A program made the translations under genes and the position numbers. From Anaspis maculata (lineage: Eukaryota; Arthropoda; Insecta; Coleoptera; Scraptiidae): 64,000 nucleotides of DNA. Under the pieces are notes generated by a model. It was not told the origin of the DNA. It was given only the letters and a program-made list of their open reading frames with translations, and made no database searches. Within the stretch, counting starts at the first letter, position 1. The number at the start of each line of letters is the position of its first letter. Below, piece after piece: positions 1 to 10,988 of this stretch. The DNA is taken from NCBI GenBank assembly GCA_949128115.1, contig OX421965.1, forward strand, positions 50,335,257 to 50,399,256, written 5' to 3'.

Positions 1-114
1 GCCAACCAGTCAAGACGATGTCAGATATCAACCGCATCAAATTTCCACCCCAAAGAGACTCACTTCAGTCTCGTATTTACGGCGCAAAAACCCGATAATT
101 TCGACTTTCGCGCA

Positions 115-2635
115 CAAGGTGATCTACCGAGAGTCTCTCCTTCCCTGTCAGAATTTTTCCCGTTGGGATAAATTTTCAGGGAAAAACAATTTCGTAACAA
201 TTTTTCCTGTTGAAATACTGTTTTCAATTAGTTTATTTAACGTCGGCCTATTTCCGCAACGAGGCCTAACACCGACGCCGGTGAATGCTTTCCTCCACTA
301 TACCGGAAATTTTGCCGAACCCAGGGTAGGGATTTTTAACGACCACCAACATTGCATTTGGTCGGCACCATCGTTCGTATTTGACGTGCTATGCGACACA
401 CGGCGCGTCTTGCATTCAGCAAGCATTCCAACTAAACCAAGAAGCTTGTTTTCGAGGCGAAAATTCATCCCCGGCGGAGATCGAACCCGCCACCTCTGGA
501 GTGGTAGTCGAACGCGCTAACTACCACACCACAAGCTCCTCTCCTGTAGAAATCAAAGGACACCAGAATTTTCGATATCTTGCAGTGTACAGAGTGTTTA
601 AAAAAAGTTTCAAATTTTCTTGACATCCTGTTTTCAAATATTGGAAATGATGCGGTATTCACTTTTAAGTCCGAATAATCTTATTCTATCTGTGATTATG
701 ATCACATATAGGTGTTTATTTCCAAACTTCCCACAGGTGTTTTGCGACCAAATTGTTTTTTAGGAAAACGCCGATGCAGGTCGATTTATATTTCAAGGCG
801 GATCTCTGGGACACGTATTGCCGAATTTTCATTTTCAAACCCTTCGCCCCCACCTACCCTACTTCAAAATTTTGAATAGCATCACCTATCTTATAATACA
901 TCAAATTGAAGGTGACGAAATTCTATTTCTGTGAAACATTAAAAAAAATCAAACCCATCTCACATTACCTCTAAAGTAGGGTGGGATGGGGACGAAGTGG
1001 TTGAAAATAAGTTGCTAGAAAATCGATCCTCAAATATCGGAGGTTACTAGGAGGAGAGCTATTCTTCAATAACCAACGACAGAATTTTGAGAAGGATTCT
1101 GGGAGTGGTCTAAAACAAATTTTGAATTGTTTGTCAAAATGAGAGTTTCAATACTTTCAATCTGGTATATCACAAAAGAGGTTATGCTATTCAAAATTTA
1201 AAAAAATGGTAGGGTAGGGGCGAAGGAGTCGGAGATAGAAATTTGGCAATATGTGTCCCAGGTGTCCCACTTGAAATGAAAATCGACCTATTTCGGCCTT
1301 CGCCTGCAAAAAAATTCGTGCCAAAAAATTTGAGGTGATAAGTTTGAAAATGAACACCCTATAATATGATCATAATCAAATAACAAATCATATGTTTTGT
1401 ACTTGAAAGAACAAACTACATTATTTTCAATATTTCAGACTTTAGAATATTTATATTTTAGAATTTTTATTTTTTATTTTCCAAGTTTTATTGAAACACT
1501 GTACAGAGTGTTTCCAAAATTGTGATACAAACTTCTAGGGAAGATTCCCCATCAAAAATGGACCAGGAAAAAATATACCTTTGGTGTCCTAAAATGCTTC
1601 GTAGAAAACTTACAGGGTGAGTTGAATCTTCAAAATCGATTTTTTGACATAACTTTAGAACCGTTCAACTGATTTTATTCAAATTTGGAACAAAGTCATC
1701 CAGAATAGGTCTCTATCAAATAATAGCATCGTGTTTAGAAAAAAAAAATCAGGAGCGTAGATAATGGGGGTTGTTGTCATATTCCCCCCCCTATTTTTTA
1801 CCCCTTAGCTATTTTCCCAAATTGTTCTAACTTTTGAATTTTTCCTCCAATTTAGAAAGAAAAGTGACTCTTGCAAAATTTTGATTAGATGCTTCATTTT
1901 CGAGATATTTGGGTTTGAAACTTTGAAAAACATTTCGAAATCGCCACTTTCAATGAGCCCATTTATTTTTCTCTAAAAACTTCTCGTTTCTTAGAAAAAA
2001 TAGTGGTTTATCAACTTAGAAATTCTAGAGAACCTATTTCTGCTGAGAAATCGTGAGTTTTTCTGGATTCTAATTTTTCAAAGTTTTTTCAAGTTTCAAA
2101 TCCAGATAACTCAAAAACAAAGCCTCTAATCAAAATTTTGCAGAAGTAACTTTTTTCCCTAAATTGAACGCAGAATCCAAAAATAACAACAATTTGAAAA
2201 AATAGCCAGGGGTGTGAAACATATGGGGGAAAAAATGAGGACACCCCTCATTATCTACACCCCTGAACTTTTTTTTCAACACGTTACTATAATTCGATAG
2301 AAACTTATTTCGGCTGAATTTGTTGAGAATTTGAACATAATCGGTTAAACGGTTCAAAACTTATTTCAAAAAATCAGTTCAAAAAAAGTCAACTTGAACA
2401 CCCTGTAACTTTTCAACAGAACATTTTGGGACATCAAAGGTATATTTTTTTCTGGTTCATTTTTGAGAGGGGATCTCCCCTAGAAGTCTGTCACATCATT
2501 TTGGAAACACCCTGTATACTGCAAGAAATAGAGAATTTTGTGTCCAAATTTGAATTTTAGGGGGAAAATTGCTACGGAAATTGTTTTTTTCTGCCAATTA
2601 ATTCCAACGGAGAAAATTCTCGGTGAATAACCCTG
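115..2635. mobile_element. Composite of concentric palindromic transposons
   Basis: The outer ends read caaggtgatctaccgagag on the left and the inverted form ending in accctg on the right. Inside lie further inverted layers: tacagagtgttt near 590 and tatactg near 2517; ataggtgtttatttcc near 708 and its partner aatgaacaccctat near 1360; and a separate palindrome at about 1503-2516 whose arms share a cttctaggg(g)aga motif. No transposase is visible, so this is a non-autonomous element. The same outer and inner layers in the same order occur at 27261-27992. The left arm is split by a SINE at 217-541. Superfamily is unresolved; TA or TATA at layer boundaries suggests a TA-targeting DNA transposon. 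Inner boundaries are approximate. Confidence 0.75.
217..541 (-). mobile_element. tRNA-derived SINE (family A)
   Basis: Read on the minus strand, the element begins with a tRNA-like head (about 541-465). It has an A-box-like stretch TGGTAGTTAGCGCG and a good B box GGTTCGATCTC. A roughly 250-bp tRNA-unrelated body follows. It is flanked by a 12-bp target duplication with one mismatch, tcctgttgaaat at 205-216 and tcctgtagaaat at 542-553. The related empty site near 27350 in the sister palindrome supports the insertion point. It is nested in the left arm of the 115-2635 element and so is younger than it. A functional tRNA gene is unlikely because the acceptor stem does not close. Confidence 0.75.
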
Positions 2636-4724
2636 TACCCCAGCTGTCACATAACCATCACACAATCATCTTCCTAGTAAGATACCGCTCTACCTACACA
2701 ACTGGTTGCGACGACCTTAGCTCCGTACCAACACAACAAATTGTTTTCTTAGCTTACTCCAATGCAATTTTTCACTTGGATATTTACTTAATGAAATAAA
2801 AATCTTGTGCTGTCAGAATGGCGACATTCCGAAGCGATTTTTTTTGTCCACACCATTAACAAAATAGAACACAAAACATTATTTTTCCCTCCAATTTTCT
2901 CAATCAGAAACAGTCAGGTTTACTTTAGAGGACACTTGACATTGGTAGGTTAAGGATGGTTTTCAAAATGGTCAATAGACCGTTACAATTTTATCTGTTC
3001 AGTTTCGGCAATGGTGGCCAGACCTCCACGATTTAGTGTTGACAGGTAAAACAAAGGTCGTGAGTGACAGCCAGTATGTAAATCGTGTGGAATGTGCTGG
3101 GTAACGTCTTTTGGAGCGGTGTGCTTCGCCCTGTTTAATTCTTACCAAATTCTCAACCCCTAAATTATAATAGTAAAATTATATTGGTTCGTATTTGGGT
3201 TTGTCTTCAAATCAAGCATTCCAATACTTGAACCTTTATAATGAATTTTGGCTTCGGGTGGGCCACCGACCTTCGTGGATACAAAAAAATTATAACACGA
3301 CACAGAACACAACTAAGCCATTGTCAAACCAAAAAAAGACAAAAAAAAAAGTTCAAATCACTGTTGGGATCGACGAAGTATGTAGCCACTGCTGAACCCT
3401 AACAGCTCAGATGAAATTAAAAAGATATATTGAAAATAGATGCGGAAGTGGAAACAATGCACAATGCATTCAATAAATGACACATGAAACGTACAACTTG
3501 CTTATCTGTATTAACCCGACACCGGACGTATAAGTCGACACGTCACATGGCGATCCTATGCCAATGAACCTGCAAGAGGTTAAAGTATGAAAGATACAAA
3601 AATGGAAGAAGAGCAGCAGCCACACCGGAGGTGCAGCATATGGAGGAGAGAAGTTTTTTAAAATTACTGACGGCCACAGCACCCCTTAAGTTGCAAATGA
3701 GAAATTCGCTCCGACTACGTCACACCCAACTGCACAAGCGAGGAGATGAACAAAATTCCACGACGACCATGCATGCACCAGCCGGCACCTGTACCATCTG
3801 AACAAGTTGATAGCTAACTGCAATTCAAAATTAAAAAAAAAGAACATCCGGTACATACCAAGTTTGCGGAAGATATTTGCAGTCGATATCTAAAATTGAG
3901 CGACATTCCCATAACTTTTGTGAAGCAGTTTATTCCATTTTCATGCATCGAATGTATCTACCGCCGCGGAAAAACCTCTTTCCTAGCTGCGCATCACAAT
4001 CCAATATTAATACGTTATTCGTCTCAAGGGTGCGATACATTGTGGAGTTTGCAAAGTGAAAACGAGTCCTTCAAATGTATACGGCGTTCATATTGCTTCA
4101 CACGGTTAGAATTTTATCATCTCTAAGGTAAATCTTGTTTTTTTTTTATTTGTGTGTGCTTAACAAACAAAGAGGCGCGCGAAATCTTTAAAGGCAAATA
4201 GGAAATCGTATCGATATCCCGACATAATCTCAAAGGATAACGCCGCGTGCCAGCCGCAATGCCCTGTGTAAACCTGCCGGAGGGCCGTAAGGACGATGGG
4301 AACCAGGTGGATACTAAACCGAGTGTTGCTCTAGCAAACGGTCTGCGAAATTGCGGGCATTGGTTTTGGTGAGCCAATAATATGGCCCCATAAAAATGTA
4401 ACAAGATTGAAGCTTCACGGTTTGTTTAGGCATCATGGACGCCAACACCAGCACAATCATAAACGCACAATAGCGCAAAACTCTCAATTTTTCGACAAAC
4501 AGTGAATTTTCAGCGTCACTGAAGATCGCTATACCCAATCGTCATCAGAGAACTCAAAACCACTAGAGCAGAACTTGAAATCTTAAGTTGAGTGGAATAG
4601 CCCCTGGCTAGACTTAGCCTTTCAATAAAGTCGTTATATTATTGGTATTATTATTAATATTATTATTATCATTATAATTATAAATAATCAGTGAAATCAT
4701 CAAGGAGAATATTCTGTTGAAGTT
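2636..4724. other. Anonymous intergenic DNA with a probable LINE 3' end
   Basis: I see no supportable gene. About 2640-4240 has only short chance ORFs. The last part (about 4240-4680) ends with an AATAAA at about 4624 followed by a TTA-rich tail at about 4645-4680. This matches the 3' end structure of the LINE at the right edge of the window and is best read as a 5'-truncated non-LTR retrotransposon remnant. No reverse transcriptase motif is legible in it. Confidence 0.4.
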
Positions 4725-4727
4725 TTA

Positions 4728-4962
4728 TGCCCGTATTCATAGTCGTTGTCAAGTGCACCTTGTTCAAGTATCACTTTTTCTCGAGCTGTAACTCAAGTAC
4801 GATTTCTCTTCCATGAACATATTTTTGGCTATTCCCATGCAATGGTATTCCTCGAGGAAAGCCGAGATTATGTCAATGGAACAGAATTCGTATTCGAGTT
4901 ACAGCTTGATTGAAAGTGGTACTAGAACAAGGTGCACTTGACAACGACTAAGAATACGGGCA
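4728..4962. mobile_element. MITE with TTA target duplication (PIF/Harbinger-like)
   Basis: A 235-bp element with long terminal inverted repeats beginning TGCCCGTATTC. Inverse matches run about 40 bp (to the gcaccttgttc region) with one or two mismatches. It is flanked by TTA at 4725-4727 and 4963-4965. A 3-bp TTA/TWA duplication is typical of PIF/Harbinger elements, so that assignment is an inference from the duplication alone. There is no coding capacity. Confidence 0.75.
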
Positions 4963-4965
4963 TTA

Positions 4966-6099
4966 GACAATTCGATGTACCTAGGTACTGCACTGCATAA
5001 TTATTTTCACAGAAACCATTCCGATGAATATTTCTGTTTTTGGTCAAGTTTTGCTTGCCAGAAAGGTCATTGAAGTCGGTGATGGGGCATTGGATGTGCG
5101 TATGGTCCAAACAGCATCTTTTTTTCCCACGACTGACTGTTCAACTGTTCCTGTTTGGATATAGTTCTCCGCAAACCACCCAGCAAGCGACAAAGAAAGC
5201 AACAAAAAGAAAAGAACTATTTTGAGGTCATAGCCACTGTCACTGACTATTCACAAGATATCACACTGACGGCGGACAACAGCTGATTGGCCGGCTGGGT
5301 TTGACAGTGTTGGCACGTAGGTATGATTATTCCGTGACTTTGTTCAAATAAGTGCGCAAGCGCCACACGGTCAAAAATTAGGATGAAATCCACTAAATGC
5401 TGGAAACTGGAACTAATTCGGTTCATTCGAGAAGCCGGCTCAGTCGCAATGACCTATTTCTCCATACTACCAACCGTGTTATAGTTTTGTTATTGCATAA
5501 ACAAATTAATAATTCAGAACGGTAATTAATAGAGTTCATAGTCTCTAACTCTGTAACTGTTATTGCTGTGTACATACAACTCCCCTGTTGCATTACTGTC
5601 CCCGCAAAACTGCGGGATTCACTTAAACTGCGGGCAATAAAGTTCAGCTCTGTGCTCGTAATACACAGAAGATTTACGATCCTTGTCGGAATATTAAAAT
5701 ATTACTGCAAAGTGCAAACTTGAACGTGCAGTGTGTACATGCTGGCGCTTTGCATTTTATTCCACTGGAATTCCCAAGACCAAACAATTTTTTTTTCATT
5801 GTCTCCACTTCACTATTCACTGTTCGAACTACAATAAAAACGTCATCGGTTCAGTCTTGCTGCCTAGATACGAGAGATTGCGATTTTGGTGAAGTACCTA
5901 GTGCTTGCATTCAATGCAAATTAGTTTGAAACGTAGTTTTTGAGCTCACTTCCAAGTCTTGCCGTACGGAGTAGCGAAGCCAAAGACCATTTGTAGCCAC
6001 TTCACCGTGATTTTTCGGTATGCTCTTTCTGGGCAGCTTCTTCTCGGTAGCTTAATTTTCCATATCTTTCAAGGGGGTGAAATATCGAGTTCGTTTTTG
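4966..6099. other. Anonymous intergenic DNA
   Basis: No gene, RNA or element with defined ends is evident. The ORFs present are short and lack family motifs. Confidence 0.5.
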
Positions 6100-6300
6100 A
6101 AATAAAACTTCTATTCTCGCGCCTAGATCACAACACACAACTAACGCAGAACCACACATGGGAGTGAAATTGGTTCATAGCATCAGTGGTTGTAACGAAC
6201 GCCTGTAACGTTGTCTTGTCTAACCTTGGGGCGACCAGCGTCGTCCCAGGAAATGGAAGAATAAGCTGTTGCGGTGTTCGCCACTTTCGGTTCTATTTTA
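6100..6300 (+). repeat. Dispersed repeat, copy 1
   Basis: About 200 bp resembling 51525-51725 in the same orientation. Shared stretches include agatcacaaca, atgggagtgaa and cgtcccagg followed by aatggaagaa. No ends or target duplication were found. It is probably the remnant of an interspersed element of unknown class. Confidence 0.5.
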
Positions 6301-6428
6301 TACTAATCGCCGACACTGGACTGCTCTTCGTGTTGTCATACTGTTGGCCCCACAGGAATGGTTCTTGACTTGGCTTGATGAATAGATTCGAGCGGATGTA
6401 TTTCATTAGAGGGATAGGGAGGTATATT

Positions 6429-6636
6429 CAGGGCCGGGCCTAGCAGGCGTGCGGTGCGTTTCGGCGCGCAGGCGGGTATGGCAGGCGGCAAGTCATAGAG
6501 GCGGTAATATAATAATAAAGTTGAATTTCGAAGAATTATTTTCATTCCCGCATTTGGTGGGGCTCTCCACTGATGGTGAGGGGGGCGCCAATTTTTCAGT
6601 GGCACGCAGGCGGCAAATAGGCCAGGCCCGGCCCTG
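6429..6636. mobile_element. hAT-type MITE with perfect 8-bp target duplication
   Basis: A 208-bp non-autonomous element with ends CAGGGCCGGGCCTA and its inverse ending GGCCCGGCCCTG. It is flanked by perfect 8-bp direct repeats ggtatatt at 6421-6428 and 6637-6644. CAGGG-type ends and an 8-bp duplication are diagnostic of the hAT superfamily. The interior is GC-rich with recurring gcaggcgg words and has no transposase. ORFs crossing it are fortuitous. Confidence 0.9.
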
Positions 6637-6644
6637 GGTATATT

Positions 6645-8109
6645 CTTCAACAGACGTTTACAATTCAAAAATAAAATCGGATGCCGCACACCCAAATGTA
6701 GACACAACTTTCAGGTACCTAAGTACCTATCAAGCAGGAAAGCAGAGGTGGATGATTAAAGCTCAGAGGGGGAAAAGAATTTCCGACAATTGAGGCTGAA
6801 CCAGTTGCTCAATGTTCTAGATGTCAGCTGATCGTATAGCGATGATATTATACTGGTTTGATAATCAAATTCTTATGTTTGAAAATTGATTTTTGACATT
6901 ATTCATCGTTAATTTTTTGAATGGTTTGATTTCACCTCAATTAAATGTGACTTTCTAAATATAAGTACGGTGGAGAGCACATAACTGGAAATACTCATAT
7001 CAATTCTGTCAATATTTTAATTTAACCCACGGCCTTATTTTAATTGGAGAATATGATATCGTAGAAACTCTAGAACCACGTAGTTACCTCAAATCACATT
7101 CACAAGGTACCTACCTACATACCTATGTAAATACCTATGTATTTTATATTTTTTCAATTAAAATTGATACCTGATCGAGTTTTCCAAACGACATTCTTAT
7201 ACTTTGTGGAGATTTTTAGATTGCCATGCTGTGCCTGCCAGAGCACAGTTTCCACCGTGCTGAATTATAACGGGGAAAATCGTACAGTAAGAAAATCCGC
7301 CACGATGTCACATTCGCATAATTATTAGTAGAGAATATTATTGATGAAAATAGATATTTATTGTATTAGGGGTATGAGTGAGACTTCATGTGACGGAGAA
7401 TAGGAGTTTAAGCGCCGAGCGCAGCGAGAAAAAAACAGAAGAAGTCTAATCGTGAAAAAATCATGTCGAAAGTATTCTGTCCTTTGAGTGACTCATGATA
7501 ATGATAATATTAAGATTGATAATAAGAAAAACAAGATGATACAAACCGTTAGGGAGCGGAGCGGAAGTACGAAAAGAACACCTCTTCGAACGTTGTTTGC
7601 TGATTCATATCTATAGAAGTTTCACTTCTTCCGAGGGTGACTATGGTCACGCACCCACGTTTTTTTGCTAATCGAATCTTACCTATTTAGCTATTTCGGC
7701 TCGACACCTGTTGCACTCAATTTAGGTACGATCGGTGACCCATAAGCAATTTATATGCATATCTTGAGTTCGTCTGATTGGAAAATCTCTAAAAAAGTCC
7801 AGCATTTCGCTTAAAGATCCGTCAAGTTATCGAAAATGTCCTGCGCCAGATTGTACGGTTTTGTTATCCACCCTCAGTCAAAATCTCTAGCCAATATCGT
7901 AGTAGTCTTCCATATCTTCCAAAAAATTTAAAATATCGACCTCGTATTTTTTCTAATTCAACCCTCGGTACTTGACCCCTGCTCTACTAAATGACAATGG
8001 TGAATAAAACAGTTGATAACGGTCCAGTGGAAGATTTCACATGTGTTATAATATAATAAGTGCTATACCTACCTGAATGCCAGCAACAGATTTTCATGGC
8101 ATTTTATAA
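6645..8109. other. Anonymous DNA with tacctacc-type simple repeats
   Basis: No gene is recognised. A tacctacc/tacctatgta-type simple repeat lies at about 7105-7142. A spaced, AT-rich stretch of short ORFs fills the remainder. Confidence 0.5.
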
Positions 8110-8450
8110 TATATGGAAGTCAGTCATTTCAATGTGTCTACTACGTCCGGTTTTGATCCAGGAGTCCAGGAGGCTGAAGACGGTGAGCGGGTCATTTCCG
8201 AGAAGGAGTGTCTTGCTGTCATTTATGCAATTGCAAAGCTGCGTCCTTACGCGGAAGGAACACAGTTCACTGTTGTAACGGACCACTTCAGTGGTTGAAT
8301 TGTTGAACTCATTGAAAAACCTGATCGGTTGATTAACCAGCTGGAGCGTTCGTTTGCAAAGGGTTCAACTCGTATACAGAAGAGGCAAGGATACCGTTGC
8401 CGTTGTGTCGGATGCTCTGAGCCTCGCTGTTTCAAAAGTGTAATTTTGAG
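8110..8450 (+). pseudogene. Ty3/Gypsy pol fragment (RNase H region)
   Basis: One frame carries an RNase H-like stretch with the Gypsy hallmark EKECLAV, then [16 protein letters not shown] at about 8200-8286. After a frame change, the next part resembles the usual end of that domain: YRRGKDTVA, with a DALS word before the fragment degenerates near 8440. Only this C-terminal slice of pol survives, with a frameshift and a stop. Reverse transcriptase, integrase and LTRs are not visible nearby, so it is a dead fragment. Confidence 0.8.
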
Positions 8451-8578
8451 TTGCCTGATAAAATGCTGATTCTTTGAGACTTGAACCAGTGGTAGATGGC
8501 CTTGTTGAATTTAGGTGGTGTGCTCTCCAAACTGTATTATTTTCCCGTCATGAATCGTACCAATACTACATTACGATG

Positions 8579-8876
8579 GGTCCTAATAAGACTAGCTTTA
8601 TTCGCAGAGCCGGATGTGAAGTAACGTTTCTCGCAGGGCATCTTTGTAACTAGCGCTATTGAAAAGAGGTCGTTGTAACTGGCGCATCTCAAATGAACGC
8701 ATGTGAACTGGCGCAACTTCTATTCGCGTACATAGAAGTTGCGCCAGTTCACTTGCGTTCATTTGAGATGCGCCAGTTACAACGACCTCTTTTCAATAGC
8801 GCTAGTTACAAAGATGCCCTGCGAGAAACGTTACTTCACATCCGGCTCTGCGAATAAAGCTAGTCTTATTAGGACC
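8579..8876. repeat. Near-perfect 298-bp palindrome
   Basis: Arms 8579-8722 and 8733-8876 (144 bp each) are reverse complements with one mismatch (CGCATGTG against CGCAAGTG), separated by a 10-nt loop. Each arm carries three spaced copies of an aactRgcgc word about 28-30 bp apart. Flanks beyond the arms are unrelated, which argues against a simple missed-adapter artefact. No clear target duplication was found. It may be a young foldback MITE. Confidence 0.9.
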
Positions 8877-10179
8877 TATCGATTAGTCCATCAAGTGAGT
8901 GTCCAACGATTGCGCGTAGGTAATTATGTTTTACCTAGGTATGTTTAATTTTGTTGGGCTCCCTCACAGCACTGCCAAAAAAAAACTGAATTTTTCAGAA
9001 CGAACAGTCTGTGCGAACAGGACAGTTTTTCATTTCCACAGCAAATAAAATTCATATAAGCTTATTGAGTATACTCAATTATCCCAATGGATATCTTCCT
9101 CACCAAAGTATAGCAAACAGTTTTGCTTCCGCGACAAATTGTTGAGTAATCATAATAAAAACAGATCTACTACCACAACAATCTAGATTGGTTTTCACCT
9201 TAGACTCGTACAAAAAACTTCTTTGTAGTGAAGCATAATATTTGTGGAATGAAACGCGACTTTTTATCCTGCTAGTGAGTCAACGAGTCTCATTGGCATT
9301 ACGATCCCCATTGACTTTATCATGTGCAAGTGAATGGTGTGAAATTGTGAAAGCGTTGAGTGTAAAAGTAAGTGTAATGTTGGTCCTTTACCCGTTCCTT
9401 TAGGTTAATGAAAGGCACTCATAATACCAACTACTTGTGTGTATTTATGCTTCACTTGCAACCCACTATATTGCGTTCTGAGACTGGTGTACTAACTGTT
9501 TTAATGTATACTAAGAGTGTTCGCTCAAGCGCTTGAAACTTAAGTTATATTAAACGCTGAGATATCCCTTCTACATAAGTAATTAGAGTGCCTAATTCAT
9601 GAATAACATTCCAGGTTATCCTTCTGCTAGTAGTAGTTTTAGTAGGTAGATAATAGTATATTACATACCGAGGTGGAAAGTGTCTCATTATAACCAAAAG
9701 ATCCAATATATCACCAAGGCGTGCCGAGGTGAGATAGAATCTCGTAGGCTGTAATGACGCTTTAGTCCGTGGTATGTATATGACTTTATTCACAATGATC
9801 CAGTTTGAATGCAAATAATTGGCTTGATTTGAAGTTTTTTACGTCAAAAGTTTTTATCAGGTAGGCTTAGGCAACCTTTTCAAACGACGCATCTATCAAC
9901 ACTCCGCGCTCCGCGACAAGTGTTTAGACCAAATCACCTCTCTTCATACGTCACTTTTGGCCCGTGGTCCAAAAGTGACATTATTTTCCAACCTGTAAGG
10001 AATCATTTACTTCCCAAATTTTTAAAAGTTAGGAATGTATCGATTGTTAACTTATTGTGAATAAAATGAGATGTTGATTTCAGTTATGTGCCTAGGTCAT
10101 GCAGCCTAACCTGGAACTGGACTCATAATATCGTACATTGCCATAGTTCCAGTAGAAGGCTGACGTGACAGCTAGCTAG
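8877..10179. other. Anonymous intergenic DNA
   Basis: No gene or bounded element is visible. A short hairpin, cacttttgg with ccaaaagtg, lies at about 9951-9980. Confidence 0.45.
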
Positions 10180-10988
10180 CAGATCATTGCAAAAAAAATT
10201 CGAAGTTACAGCCGTCAGATTTTGTTCTTTGTGTTCAATTTATTCGGTTGCCCTTGAGAGTAGAAAATAGATGGGTTGTTATTATCCTTATAGCTCTGAT
10301 AATCAAAGGCGTTGTGTGTAATAATCAACAGTAATATCACAAGTGCTTGGATTTTCACGATAATTTTAGACAGGCTATCGCGAGTGCTGGTTGTAGCGAT
10401 AAATGCCCGACTCCGTAGGAGAAGGGCATTTATCTAGGGACAACCAGCCCGAGGGAAACGCCTAGCCAAAATTATCTGGGAAAATCTCGAGCACGAGTGA
10501 TATTTTGGTGCTTATTACAAAAAAGAAGTCCGAAGTGACAGCTGTCAGATTTTGTTGTTTACATCAATTTTATTCCGTTGCTATTGACAGTGGGATTTAG
10601 ATAAGTGAATATTATCTTTTTAGGTCTATTAATCAAGGGTGTTGTGTGTAATAATCAACAGTAATATCACAAGTGCTTAGATTTTCACGATAATTTTGGT
10701 CAGGCGATCGCGAGTGCTGATTGTAGCGATAAATGCCCGACTCCGTAGGAGGAGGGCATTTATCCAGGGACAATCAGCCCGAGGAAAACGCCTGGCCAAA
10801 ATTATCTGGGAAAATCTCGAGCACGAGTGATATTTTGAAGATTATTACATAAAAGAAGTCCGAAGTGACAGCTGTCAGATTTTGTTGTTTACATGAATTT
10901 TATTCCGTTGCTATTGACAGTGGGATTTAGATAAGTGAATATTATCCTTGTAGGTCTAATAATCAAGGGCGTTGTATGTAATAATCAG
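10180..10988. repeat. 330-bp tandem repeat, about 2.4 copies, with internal hairpins
   Basis: The landmark cgaagtKacagcYgtcag recurs at 10201, 10531 and 10861, an exact 330-bp period. Each full unit contains a roughly 200-bp imperfect palindrome (for example about 10317-10520) made of stacked inverted segments: taatatcac/gtgatatt, ataatttt..caggc/gcct..aaaattat, and a central stem ctggttgt..ataaatgccc pairing with gggcatttat..acaaccag. Units 1 and 2 differ by scattered substitutions, including some in paired positions. The third unit breaks off near 10988. There are no ORFs. Confidence 0.85.

Noticed and set aside
465..541. tRNA gene on the minus strand
   Set aside because: Only A and B box-like parts fit; the acceptor stem does not pair and a SINE body with flanking duplication follows.
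6336..6707. Overlapping open frames on both strands
   Set aside because: Most of their length is inside the hAT-type MITE and the frames match no family.
10317..10520. Hammerhead ribozyme in the 330-bp tandem unit
   Set aside because: A gaaa-type element is present but no CTGANGA core in the right position.
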